Assembly (NCBI RefSeq): GCF_001311825.1
Contig: NZ_BBCB01000011.1
Coordinates: forward strand, 1 to 55,731
Source of the DNA: Salidesulfovibrio brasiliensis JCM 12178
GTDB taxonomy: Bacteria > Desulfobacterota > Desulfovibrionia > Desulfovibrionales > Desulfovibrionaceae
Length of the DNA stretch: 55,731 bases
Reading direction: 5' to 3'
This document shows positions 40,156-49,202 of this stretch, one piece after another (the first letter of the stretch is position 1; every line of letters begins with the position of its first letter). Position numbers and translations under genes: made by a program. The notes beneath the pieces were generated by a model, which saw only the letters and a program-made list of their open reading frames with translations, was not told the origin of the DNA and ran no database searches.

Positions 40156-42252
40156 ATGAAAAAACAAAAATGGACAGAGGTAGGGGTGCCTAAGGGCACT
40201 GGCAGGCAGCGCTTCGGGCTCAAGCTCGGCGTGATCGCCGCATTCGCCGTGCTGTTCGCGCTGGGCAGCCTGCTCATCGCGCAGCAGACCGTCGAGGACA
40301 AACGGGAAAGCGTCATCAAAGGCGTGGAGCGTCGTCTGGAGCTTGTCGCCCTTGGCCGTGCCGATGTATTCAACGCGTGGCTCTCCGAGCTTTCCCAGCG
40401 TGGAGACAGGCTTATCAAATCCGACATGTTCCGGCTTTACGCCGCAGAGGTGGACACGTTTTCCGGCGACCTCTCGCTCATCTTCGGCGCTGCCGGGGCT
40501 GCCGAGGGCGCTGAAGGCGCAGAGCTGGCCGAGCAGCTTCCCATGATGCAGAATATCCTGCGAGAGTTCTGCACCTACTCCGGCTTTGTCTCGGCCCGCA
40601 TCCTCAACCGTGAAGGGATCGCCTATCTGGCATCGGATGGCCACCTGCCGCCCATGGACGATACTGAAATCGAACGCGCCCAGTCGGCCATGACCGACAG
40701 AAAGGCCACCTTCTCACCGCTCAGGAAAACCCCGCAGGGGCTTGCGCTGGACATTTACGTGCCCATCTTCCCGCCTGATGCGAACGGCGACGAAAAACCT
40801 GTGGCCGCACTGATGCTGACCCGTCAGGTAGCCGGGAAACTCACCGAACTGCTCTCCAACTCCGCGCTCTCGGCCGAAGGGGAAAAGACGCGGCTCATGC
40901 AGGAGACCAACGGCGCATATCAGGAAGTGACGCCGTGGAGCGCTGAAGGATTCAGCACGGTGGTCTTCCAGACCGACTTCAACAACAGCGGCAACCTGCC
41001 CTTTGCAGACAGGTCGAGCCTTTCCGATCCGGACCGCAAGGTGTACTCCGTGGGCATAATGACTAACGGTCCGCACTGGTGGGTCGTTCAGGAGATTGAC
41101 CACGCAGCGGCCACCGCACCGATTCAGACGTTCTCGGGAACGGCTTACACCGTGGCCGGACTCGGCATTCTGGCCATCCTGCTGGCGGGCGGTCTGGCGT
41201 GGTGGGTCCGTGCAGGCATGCACAACCAGCGCACCGCCGAAGAATTCCGCCGACTGGCAGAGCACATCGAGAACCAGAAACGTCTGCTCGATTCGATCAA
41301 CGCCAATATTCAGGAATTCATCACCCTCAAAGACATCAGCGGCAAATACGTTTACGTAAACGATGCCTTTGCACAGGCCGTGGGCCGGAGTGAGGAAGAG
41401 ATCATCGGCATGGACACCGAGGCCATCTTCGGCTTCGACACAGCCAAACGCCTCAATGCCACCGACAGCGCGGTTTGCACGGAGCACGGCAAGGCGATCA
41501 TCAACGAGGTCATCTACCTGCAGTCCAAGCGCCACCAGTTCCAGATTTCCAAATCGCCTTACTACGACGGGAACGGAAACTGCCTCGGCGTGGTGGAAGT
41601 CTTCCGCGACATCACGGAGTTCGTTGCCGCGCAGGAAAAGAACCGTCGGCTCATCCGGCGCGCGCTCGAAGCCCTCGGCAGCACCATTGAGGCTGCAGAC
41701 CCGTACCTCGGCGGCCACACAAAGCTCATGGCCGGGCTTTCCGTCGAAGTGGGCCGTGCGCTCAGCCTTCCCGAGATGGACGTGGCCGAACTGGAAACCG
41801 CGGCCAACCTCTCTCAGATAGGCAAAATGTTCGTTCCCAAGGACATCCTGACCAAGCCGGAGCGCCTGAGCCCGGAGGAAAAGGAGATCATGGAAACGCA
41901 CGTGGATTACGCCTACCGCATCCTCAAGGACATCGACATCGACGAAGGCGTGCTTCGGACCATCTACCAGATGAACGAACGGCTGGACGGTTCGGGCTAC
42001 CCGAAAAAGCTCTCGGGCGAGGCCATCTCGCGCCCGGCGCGCATCCTCTCGGTGCTCAATGCATTCTGCGCAATGATCCGCCCCCGCGCCCACAGAGGTG
42101 CCAAGAATCCGCAGGAGGTCATGCGTATTCTTGCCGAGATGAAGGGCAAATACGATCCCGAGGTGTTGCGCGCCCTTGAAGAGACGCTCTCCACCCTGCC
42201 GGGGAACGCATCCTCGGCGATTCCGCATAACGCGGCACTCTCCATCAGGTAA
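40156..42252 (+). CDS. Membrane PAS protein with degenerate HD-GYP domain, candidate LapD-like receptor
   Basis: 698 residues; GGAG lies six bases before the ATG. It has a membrane helix (about 22-43), a periplasmic Cache-like domain of about 285 residues with an Ala/Glu/Gly-rich insertion (GAAGAAEGAEGAEL), a second helix (about 333-353), a PAS domain (375-495) and an HD-GYP-type domain (505-690). The metal-binding signature is damaged: the expected HD pair reads Ser553-Gln554 (AANLSQIGK) and the HH of HHExxDGSGYP reads Met606-Asn607, while DGSGYP is intact. It is thus probably not an active phosphodiesterase but could still bind c-di-GMP. Its place after lapG suggests it controls that protease. 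Confidence 0.88.
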   Translation: MKKQKWTEVGVPKGTGRQRFGLKLGVIAAFAVLFALGSLLIAQQTVEDKRESVIKGVERRLELVALGRADVFNAWLSELSQRGDRLIKSDMFRLYAAEVDTFSGDLSLIFGAAGAAEGAEGAELAEQLPMMQNILREFCTYSGFVSARILNREGIAYLASDGHLPPMDDTEIERAQSAMTDRKATFSPLRKTPQGLALDIYVPIFPPDANGDEKPVAALMLTRQVAGKLTELLSNSALSAEGEKTRLMQETNGAYQEVTPWSAEGFSTVVFQTDFNNSGNLPFADRSSLSDPDRKVYSVGIMTNGPHWWVVQEIDHAAATAPIQTFSGTAYTVAGLGILAILLAGGLAWWVRAGMHNQRTAEEFRRLAEHIENQKRLLDSINANIQEFITLKDISGKYVYVNDAFAQAVGRSEEEIIGMDTEAIFGFDTAKRLNATDSAVCTEHGKAIINEVIYLQSKRHQFQISKSPYYDGNGNCLGVVEVFRDITEFVAAQEKNRRLIRRALEALGSTIEAADPYLGGHTKLMAGLSVEVGRALSLPEMDVAELETAANLSQIGKMFVPKDILTKPERLSPEEKEIMETHVDYAYRILKDIDIDEGVLRTIYQMNERLDGSGYPKKLSGEAISRPARILSVLNAFCAMIRPRAHRGAKNPQEVMRILAEMKGKYDPEVLRALEETLSTLPGNASSAIPHNAALSIR

Positions 42253-42282
42253 AAAGCCCCGGTGCATGGCACCGGGGCTTTT
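42252..42282. terminator. Bidirectional intrinsic terminator
   Basis: A perfect 14-bp stem (AAAAGCCCCGGTGC / GCACCGGGGCTTTT) with loop ATG directly follows the stop at 42252. A-run and T-run flanks allow use in both directions, serving the HD-GYP gene (plus) and the convergent RRM gene (minus). Confidence 0.92.
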
Positions 42283-42338
42283 CTTATGCCCACTCCCCTT
42301 TTGCAGGGGAGGGGCCTTATGTCAGACGATTCGGAAGA

Positions 42339-42602
42339 CTACCAGCGGGGGCGCTCAACGCGGGGCTTGGCCACGTTGACCTTGAGGTTGCGGCCGCCGA
42401 ATTCTTTGCCGTCAAAGTTGGCGATGACGGCGTCTGCACCGTCGTCATCCATTTCGACGAAACCGAAGCCACGGGCGCGGCCGGTTTCACGGTCTTCGAT
42501 CAGGTTGACGGAGGTGACTTCACCGTGAGCGCCGAAAGCGTCGCGGATTTCAGTTTCAGTGGTAGTCCAGGCAAGGTTGCCGACGTATAGTTTCTTGGAC
42601 AT
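42339..42602 (-). CDS. Small RRM RNA-binding protein
   Basis: 87 residues, one RNA-recognition motif. RNP2 is KLYVGNLAW and RNP1 is RGFGFVEM, with aromatic residues in the RNA-contact positions. The tail is basic (NVAKPRVERPRW). The ribosome site is strong: AGGAGAAACC just before ATG. Such proteins in bacteria are often cold-inducible RNA chaperones. It lies downstream of a DEAD-box helicase gene in the same direction, and the pair may serve in RNA remodelling. Confidence 0.95.
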   Translation of the reverse strand: MSKKLYVGNLAWTTTETEIRDAFGAHGEVTSVNLIEDRETGRARGFGFVEMDDDGADAVIANFDGKEFGGRNLKVNVAKPRVERPRW

Positions 42603-42683
42603 GGTTTCTCCTGTGAGTGTTGTATTGATATCGGTGATGCCGCGAAATTGCAGGCACCATCAAATGGTTGCGTACTTCGGCCC

Positions 42684-42716
42684 CGACGGGTTCAGCCATC
42701 AGGCTGAACACCGTCG
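42684..42716. other. Strong hairpin between the helicase and RRM genes
   Basis: CGACGG plus GTTCAGCC pair with GGCTGAAC and CCGTCG around an ATCA loop, with one bulged base: a stem of about 14 bp. No T run follows on the minus strand, so it may be an RNA structure in the RRM leader or an mRNA-stabilising end rather than an intrinsic terminator. Confidence 0.55.
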
Positions 42717-42737
42717 AATGGACCGCTGAAAAGCGAG

Positions 42738-43963
42738 TTAAGCCGCTGCGCCGCGACGGGGACGGGATTTCCGCCTGCCGCCGCCGTTGCTCGGGCGGTT
42801 CTGCTTGCGGGGAAGTGTGGAGCGCGTGTCCTTGCGGGCATGCCGGTTGTCGGCCTCGGGGTCGACAATCCGCTCGATGGTGAGGTTCAGGTTCCTTTCG
42901 ATGGCGCGCACCTGATCGGCGTCATCCGGGGTGATGAAGCTCACCGCGCTGCCGGAGCGACCGGCGCGGCCAGTGCGGCCGATGCGGTGGGTGTAGGTCT
43001 CAACGGTATCCGGCATGTCATAGTTGATGACGTGCGTGATGTTGTCGCAGTCGATGCCGCGCGCGGCGATGTCCGTTGCGACCATGACGTTGAAACGACC
43101 GTCGCGGAACCCGTTCAGGCTTTCTGGCGCTGAGCCTGACTCATGTTGCCCTGCAGCGAGATCGAATTGTAGCCGCTATTGCTGAGCTTCTGGGCCAGAC
43201 GTTTGGCCAGATGCTTGGTACGGGTAAATACCAGCATGTTCTGGTGCTCGTCGCGCTTCAGGATATCGTTGAGGATATGGGCCTTGCGGCTCTTCTGGGT
43301 CTTGTGAAAGACGTGCTTGATGCTCGTGACCGGAGCCTTCGGATCGACCTTGACGACCTCGTGGTCCACAAGGATGCGCTTGGCAAAGACCTGAATGTCC
43401 TTCGGCATGGTCGCGGAAAAGAGCAGGTTCTGGCGCTTGGCCGGAAGCTGGGCGATGATGCGCTTGATGTCCGGCATGAAGCCCATGTCGAGCATCCTGT
43501 CGGCTTCGTCGAGCACCAGCGTGTCGATGCCCTTCAGGCTGATGTCGCCGTTGCGGATGTGCCCCAGAAGGCGGCCCGGGCAGGCGATCACGACTTTGGA
43601 CCTGTGGAAGGCCTTGATCTGCGGGTTCATTCCGACACCGCCGATGATGGAGCAGCTGTTGATGCCCGTGCGGCTGCCGAGTTCGGCGAAGCTCTCGCGA
43701 ATCTGGAGTGCCAGCTCGCGGGTCGGGGCAAGAACGAGGACGCTGGGGCCCTTTTTGTCGGATTTCTTATTGAGAAGACGCTGCAGGATCGGCAGGGCGA
43801 ACGCCGCGGTCTTGCCGGTGCCGGTCTGGGCGAGGCCCATGACGTCGCGTCCCTCAAGGACAAATGGAATGGTCTGATTCTGGATCGGGGTCGGCGCGGA
43901 GTAACCGCAGGATTTGATTCCCGCCTCAATGCGGGAATCGAAAGAAAATTGCGTAAAGGTCAT
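42738..43963 (-). CDS. DEAD-box RNA helicase (RhlE-like); frame broken once
   Basis: The frame breaks at 43118-43119: adding one C changes QRQKA-stop into [21 protein letters not shown] and gives 408 residues. Start ATG 43963 has AAGGTG upstream. Motifs are the Q motif ([10 protein letters not shown]), I (AQTGTGKT), Ia (PTRELALQI), II (VLDEADRM), III (LFSATMP), V ([10 protein letters not shown]) and VI ([10 protein letters not shown]). The C-terminal tail is short and rich in Arg and Lys, which is RhlE-like. It probably unwinds structured RNA; a cold or stress role with the downstream RRM gene is inferred. Confidence 0.93.
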
Positions 43964-44329
43964 ATTCACCTTGTGTGAAAAGAAAACATGGGCGACAGCG
44001 CGTGACGGCAGTCGCTCCTGGGTATCACCAGGGGATACTTGGAAAGCTCTGGTACGGTGAAAAAAATCTCGATGATGGGCGGGACGTCTTAACGGCCCGT
44101 TTGGAAAGAAGTAATCATGCGTCCAGTCTCGCGGAGCTCCTGAGTACTTCGTTCATTTATCTTTAAAAGTAAAGAACTTTTTTTAATAAACCTGAAAATA
44201 ACACGGATTCAGAGCAAAAGACCAGTCAACGTATTCAAGCATATCGTTCATGGCGATCGAACACCTCAAGGCGATTTTATCAGAAGCAGGTGATAATGCT
44301 CCATCCCCGATGCAATACATAGTTCCTGT
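43964..44329. other. AT-rich intergenic region, no gene seen
   Basis: Upstream of the helicase and downstream of the solute-binding-like gene. It has A/T-rich patches around 44155-44210, suitable for a promoter, and a small inverted repeat TTATCA-N8-TGATAA at 44277-44296. I see no clear -35/-10 pair, coding ORF or RNA gene. Confidence 0.4.
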
Positions 44330-45226
44330 CTATTCGCTCACCGCTTTCTCGGAAAGACCTTGAACACTTTCGATTATATCCATATTTTCTCTATAGCGCT
44401 TAACGCTTGCCCTATCCAGCCAGTATTCATACGCAGCATGAAACTCTGACGTGTTGCGATGCTTTCTCAGTATCGCATTTACTCTTTCAGCCAACACCTT
44501 CCCCCACTCGTCATCAGGAAAACCAACGTAGGACAACACGTATTCTGGCATCCCCTGCACGGGCAGCCAAATCAAGTCTTCGTCTCTATTCATTGTTCTG
44601 GCGACAAATCTCCCCTCTTCAGGATACCCCAGCGCACAGTCCAACCGCTGCGACAGCAGCATGGCAATTATGTCAGCCAGCAAATACACTTTGTGGCTGA
44701 TAACAATATTCGCATGCCCTCTGTACTTCAGAAGAAGCTCATCAATGGACGATCCATAGGCCCTTTCAGCTGCAACACCCACCTTCATCTGGCTGTGTAC
44801 AAGGATGTCCTCCAAAGAAACGCGTCCTTCGCTGTCCATGAAAGGCTCGAACAATTTCAAATGGTTCTTGAGAATCAACAGGCCGCTTGGAAAATGGACA
44901 TAGGTGGGAATTGAGAACAGGATGTACTTTTCACGGTCAGCTCGTTTCAAAAGCGCAGGGTGTACCACACGCTCCTTCTGCTTGAGCATCTCCAGAGACC
45001 GGATGAAATTGCTCTGAATCTTTTCGTGTTTATACTCGGGCAGGTTTTCAATGAGCAGATCAGTAACATAATCTCCGTACCCCTTTCCTGAGAACGACCC
45101 TTCGGCAATGTGAATGGGGGGAAAGTTGGAGACAAGCCAAGTCACTTTATCCTTTGTCCACCCTTGTGAAGGATAAAACAACATGACGATCAATGCGAAA
45201 GAGATGTATTTAACGTTTTTTTTCAT
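44330..45226 (-). CDS. Periplasmic solute-binding-like protein (SBP_bac_3 fold)
   Basis: 298 residues from MKKNVKYISFALIVMLFYPS, which is a signal peptide ending near GWTKD; an upstream extension to 45313 is not credible. The sequence looks like a polar amino-acid-binding protein fold (VTWLVSNFPPIHI, KGYGDYVTDLL, LADIIAMLLSQRLDCALGYP). It lacks adjacent permease or ATPase genes and may be a stand-alone receptor or sensor. Codon use is visibly more AT-rich than its neighbours. That, with the AT-rich flank, hints at different origin or weak constraint. Confidence 0.75.
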   Translation of the reverse strand: MKKNVKYISFALIVMLFYPSQGWTKDKVTWLVSNFPPIHIAEGSFSGKGYGDYVTDLLIENLPEYKHEKIQSNFIRSLEMLKQKERVVHPALLKRADREKYILFSIPTYVHFPSGLLILKNHLKLFEPFMDSEGRVSLEDILVHSQMKVGVAAERAYGSSIDELLLKYRGHANIVISHKVYLLADIIAMLLSQRLDCALGYPEEGRFVARTMNRDEDLIWLPVQGMPEYVLSYVGFPDDEWGKVLAERVNAILRKHRNTSEFHAAYEYWLDRASVKRYRENMDIIESVQGLSEKAVSE

Positions 45227-45319
45227 ACCTTCAATCCGAAATGCACAGGAACTGAACGGGCAGCATATACTATTGGTGAAAGCAACACGCCAGCAATTAC
45301 TCCGGGAAAACAAAAAACG

Positions 45320-46468
45320 TCATCTTTCCGCAGGATCCAGCCGTATCAATTTGCCATCGGTCTGATCCGTCAGGATATAGATTCTGCCATCAGGCCCCTG
45401 CCGAACGTCACGCACGCGCTCGCTCATGGGGATGGCCTCCTCCCCGGTCACGTTTCCGGAATCATCAAGGATGAGGCGACGCACGGTCTTGCCCCGCAGG
45501 CCGCCCGCAAAGAGATCGCCCTTCCACTGCGGAAAAACATCACCAGTGTAAAGGCAGAGGCCGGAGGGCGCAATGCCGGACTGCCAGACCAGCGACGGAT
45601 CAACCATGCCCGGCAGGCTGGTATACTCGGAAATCTCGAGGGAGAACATGTACTCCTTGCTATACGTGGCCTCGGGCCAGCCGTAGTTTTCACCTTCCGC
45701 TATGCGATTCAGTTCATCCCCGCCCTTTGCGCCGTGTTCGCTGGCCCAGACTGTTTCGCGAATCGGGTCATATGCCATGCCCTGAATATTGCGGTGCCCG
45801 ATGGAATAGAGTTCCGGCACACCTTGACGGGCCTCGAAAGCGCCCCCGTTCACCGGCGAACCGTCGTCATTGAACCGAAGCACCTTGCCAAGGTGGCTCT
45901 TGAGGTCCTGCGCGTGCTTGCGTGCCAACTTGCCGTCCACGCGGACCGGCGGGTTGCCGCCATCCCCCGTGGACATGAGCAGGGTTCCATCCGGCAGCCA
46001 GACGATCCTGGAGCCGAAATGCTGTCCACCGGCCTTGAGCTGCGGCACCGTGAAAAGTATCTTGATGTTCGAGAAACGCTGCCCGTCAAACCGCGCGCGA
46101 GCAAGCGCCGTATGGTTGGCGTGCTTGTTCCCGGTGGCCAGCGTGAAATAGACAAGCCCGTTCGACTTGAAATCCGGGTGCACCGCGATGTCCAGCAACC
46201 CGCCCTGCCCCTCGGTCAGGACATCGGGACTGCCGGGAACCGGGCGGATATCACCATCACGAAGCAGAAGCACCCTGCCCGGCCGCTCGGTAATCAGCAG
46301 CCCCCCGTCTGGCAGCCACGCCATGCCCCACGGGTGATTCAGCCCTTTCGCAACAACGGTTTTTTCATAACCCGCAGCTTCACGGACGTCTTCGGGGGAC
46401 ATGAACGGCTCTGCCCACACGGGCACGGCCAGCAGGATCATCAGGACAACAGACGCTATGTATCGCAT
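45320..46468 (-). CDS. PQQ-type soluble aldose sugar dehydrogenase (YliI/Asd family)
   Basis: 382 residues from ATG 46468, with GGAG five bases upstream. The signal peptide is MRYIASVVLMILLAVPVWA. The beta-propeller family motifs are NHPWGMAWLPDGGLLITERP, GQGGLLDIAVHPDF, YSIGHRNIQGMAYD and WASEHGAKGGDELN. Family members oxidise the C1 of aldose sugars in the periplasm using PQQ. No PQQ synthesis gene lies in the window, so cofactor supply is unknown. The gene is divergent from the MFS-ApbE gene. Confidence 0.9.
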   Translation of the reverse strand: MRYIASVVLMILLAVPVWAEPFMSPEDVREAAGYEKTVVAKGLNHPWGMAWLPDGGLLITERPGRVLLLRDGDIRPVPGSPDVLTEGQGGLLDIAVHPDFKSNGLVYFTLATGNKHANHTALARARFDGQRFSNIKILFTVPQLKAGGQHFGSRIVWLPDGTLLMSTGDGGNPPVRVDGKLARKHAQDLKSHLGKVLRFNDDGSPVNGGAFEARQGVPELYSIGHRNIQGMAYDPIRETVWASEHGAKGGDELNRIAEGENYGWPEATYSKEYMFSLEISEYTSLPGMVDPSLVWQSGIAPSGLCLYTGDVFPQWKGDLFAGGLRGKTVRRLILDDSGNVTGEEAIPMSERVRDVRQGPDGRIYILTDQTDGKLIRLDPAER

Positions 46469-46744
46469 GGCTTCTCCGTAACATATAGATGTTGCTTGGT
46501 GCTTGTTCGAAAAACACCGCACAGGATTCAACACCATACAATACTTTTCCGACAATGGACAACCATGCCGCAACAAATCAGACAGCCCTGTTGCTTGAAC
46601 ACGATTGCGAACAACCCATGGGTCTTTTTTTCTTGGCGGAAATGATCTATCCGAAAACAGCGTCGCGGACTCGACCACAGTGAGCCTTCTCCCGGCCCGA
46701 TATATGCAAACGCCAACGGGAACTACAGCTTCAGCCCCAAACGG

Positions 46745-48972
46745 ATGGACGGCATGACGAACAGCATGAGCGAGACACATACGGCAGCGCGGGACCAGCG
46801 GGTCCTTGCTGCGTCATCATCGGCGGTTTTGCCGCTACGCTCGCCATCGGCCTGTTTTCCTTCACCATCCCGCTCTCCAGCCTTGATGAGAAAGTCACCG
46901 GCGCATGGCTCGGCAGCGCCTTTGCCGGGTTCTACCTCGCCAAGCTGCTGACCGCTCCCGTTGCCGGGCTGTTCTCGGATAAAGTCGGTCCGAGACCACT
47001 GCTTATCGGAGCTGCCGCGTTCGGCTCCGTGGTACCGCTGATCTACTTCGTGGACCAGAGTTTGCCCGTGCTGTACACCATCCAGTTCTGCCTTGGCCTC
47101 GTCTCCGGCCTGATGAAACCATTGGGACAGGCGGTCCTCGGCGCCAGCATGCCCCGCGAGACACTGGCCCGTTGCTTCGCCTTCCATACGCTGGCCTTCA
47201 ACGTGGCCCTTGTGGCCGGGCCGCTTCTCGGCGGACTGCTCTACTTCAACGGCAGCATGATGCCCGTCATCGCAGGACTTTGCGTGTTCATGATCCTCTC
47301 CATGCTCGCCACCGCCTTCCTGCTCCCCTTCGGTCTGCACACCAAGACGACACAGGCCACTCCCGCCCGGCAAGAATCCGCCGAGCGGCGATACGCCCCA
47401 CACCTGTTTCTGGCCCTGACCGGACGAACCCTCGGCATCGGCCTCGCCGCAGCGTTCTATCCGATCATGCTCGCCCAGTCGCTTGCCAATCAGGGCTTCA
47501 TGCTTGGGCTGCTTTTCGCGTTGCCGAGCTTCGTCACCTGCCTCGCGCTGCCCATCATCGGCCCGCGCCTTCGCAGAGGAAACGGGCCGTTCACCGTGGC
47601 TGCGGGCATGATTGTCAGCGGCTGTGGCCTCCTCGGCATCGGCGCCGCGACAACACACTGGGACTTTGCCGCCTACGGCTCCATCATGGGCCTTGGCGCA
47701 GCCCTCTCCGCGCCCACGGCCATGGCCCTCGCCTCCGACTTTTCCCGGCGGCAGGGGGCGGTCTTCGGCATGGCCCACGCCGCCGCCGGAACCGGTTTCC
47801 TGATCGGCCCAATCATCGGCGGCCTGCTCATCCAGAACAACTACGCCGTGGGCACGGCTCTGCAATTCGGGGGCATCGTCGGCGTCTCTGCGGCCATTCC
47901 GCTGCTGCTGAACGGCCCCATCGAGCGACTCGGCCTGACCCGCAGCTGGACCGTTGCCACGGCCATGAGCTGTGCCGTGCTGGCGACGGCCTTCGGCATG
48001 GCCTTTCTGCCCGCGGAGCCGACGCTCTCGCCGCCTTCGCGGGACGAACACGTCTACCGCTACAAGGACGTGGCCATGGGAACAGTGGTCCGGCTCACGC
48101 TGGAGACCGCAGACAAGAACACGGCAGACGAGGCGGCCCGCAAAGCGCTTGCCGCCATGCGCGAATCCCAGAACGACTACGACTTCCGGCAGATCAGAAG
48201 CTCCATCGCCCGCATCAACCGCTCTGCAGGAGAATACTGGGTCAAGCCCACTGCCGAGGCATACGATCTCATCGAACGAGCGCTCCTCTACAGCGAGGTC
48301 AGCGACGGCGCGTTCGACCCCACCATCGGCGCGCTGACCACCTCGCCGCTCTACTACGCCATGAGCGACGCGCTGGCCGACTCCAAGCGGCACCTCGTCG
48401 ACTATCGCCTCGTGGAGCTGGACACCGCCGACAGGCGCGTGCGGCTGAAGAAAAAAGGCATGGCCCTCGACCTCGGCGGCATAGCCAAGGGGGCCATCAT
48501 AGATGAAGCCGTGGAGCTGCTGCGCTCCCAAGGGATCAGGGCCGGAATCGTCGAGGCGGGTGGGGACTTCCGTTGCTTTGGCGACCGCTCGTGGAAGGTG
48601 GGAATCCGTCACCCGAGACAACGCGGAACCTACGCCACGCTCTCCATCCGCGAGCAGGCGGTCTGCGGCTCTGGCGACTACCAGCAGTATGTGGACATGA
48701 ACGACGAGAGCGGCACCCAGCGCCGCCACCATATAATGAACCCGTTCAGCATGCGCTCGGCCAATCGTTCCATCGGTGTGACCGTCATCGCAGACAGCGC
48801 GGAAAAGGCCGATGCCCTCGCCACCATGCTCTTCATCCTCGGGCCGGAAGAAGGACGCCCCCTGATGCGGAAGTTCTTCCCAAGAAGCGCGGCCATGTGG
48901 TTCGGCCGGGACAGAACCGTGACCGCGACCACCAATTTCCCGCTCCCCGACGCTCCGGCGGGACGCAGATAG
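46745..48972 (+). CDS. MFS transporter fused to ApbE (FAD:protein FMN transferase); frame broken once
   Basis: The first 20 codons are in a different frame. One added base near 46812 turns AASSSAV into AAVIIGGFAATLAIGLFSFT and restores a 742-residue protein. The start is uncertain (ATG 46745, 46754 or 46766; none has a good ribosome site). Residues 20-415 are a 12-helix MFS transporter (GLFSDKVGPRPLL between helices 2 and 3). From about 420 comes a complete ApbE domain: YKDVAMGTVVRLTL, GAFDPTIGAL, LDLGGIAKGAIIDE, GIVEAGGDFRCFG, CGSGDYQQYV and HHIMNPF. ApbE uses FAD and Mg2+ to attach FMN to target threonines. The fusion suggests that the transporter supplies FAD to, or removes a product from, a periplasmic ApbE (inference). 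Confidence 0.9.
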
Positions 48973-48987
48973 CCCATCGCCGCAAAT

Positions 48988-49003
48988 CGGCACCCCCCTT
49001 GCA
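48988..49003 (+). promoter_or_regulatory. Sigma54 promoter of dctBD
   Basis: CGGCAC-CCCCC-TTGCA, one mismatch (first base) from TGGCAC-N5-TTGCW with the GG/GC core intact. It is about 200 bases before the dctB start, similar to the spacing of the frd promoter. It suggests autoactivation by DctD. Confidence 0.6.
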
Positions 49004-49135
49004 AACATCCCTGTGACCGCAGACGGTCTTTCTGCGGAAACAGTTGTCGTTACAAAGAGTTACAATACAACAAATACTGCATTTGTTCCGAAAAACTCTT
49101 TTCGATGAGCGGATTTCCGCCTATATTGGCAAAAA

Positions 49136-49172
49136 CCGGAAGAAGAAACGCGCCGAAGGGGCGCTTTTCCGG
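49136..49172 (+). other. Structured leader hairpin before dctB
   Basis: An outer CCGGAA/TTCCGG stem encloses GCGCC/GGCGC with loop GAAGG followed by TTTT. The inner hairpin plus T run resembles a small intrinsic terminator within the dctB leader, 35 bases before the ATG. It could be an attenuator. Confidence 0.4.
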
Positions 49173-49202
49173 AATACACGATCAACCGGGACGGACGCAC
49201 AC

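Noticed and set aside
42291-42315. Second terminator CTCCCC/GGGGAG after the HD-GYP gene
   Set aside because: The loop holds the T run and no T run follows the stem. The perfect hairpin at 42252-42282 already explains termination.
46723-49008. 761-codon minus-strand ORF opposite the MFS-ApbE gene
   Set aside because: Low-complexity Gly/Glu/His-rich translation without domains. The opposite strand encodes clear MFS and ApbE motifs.
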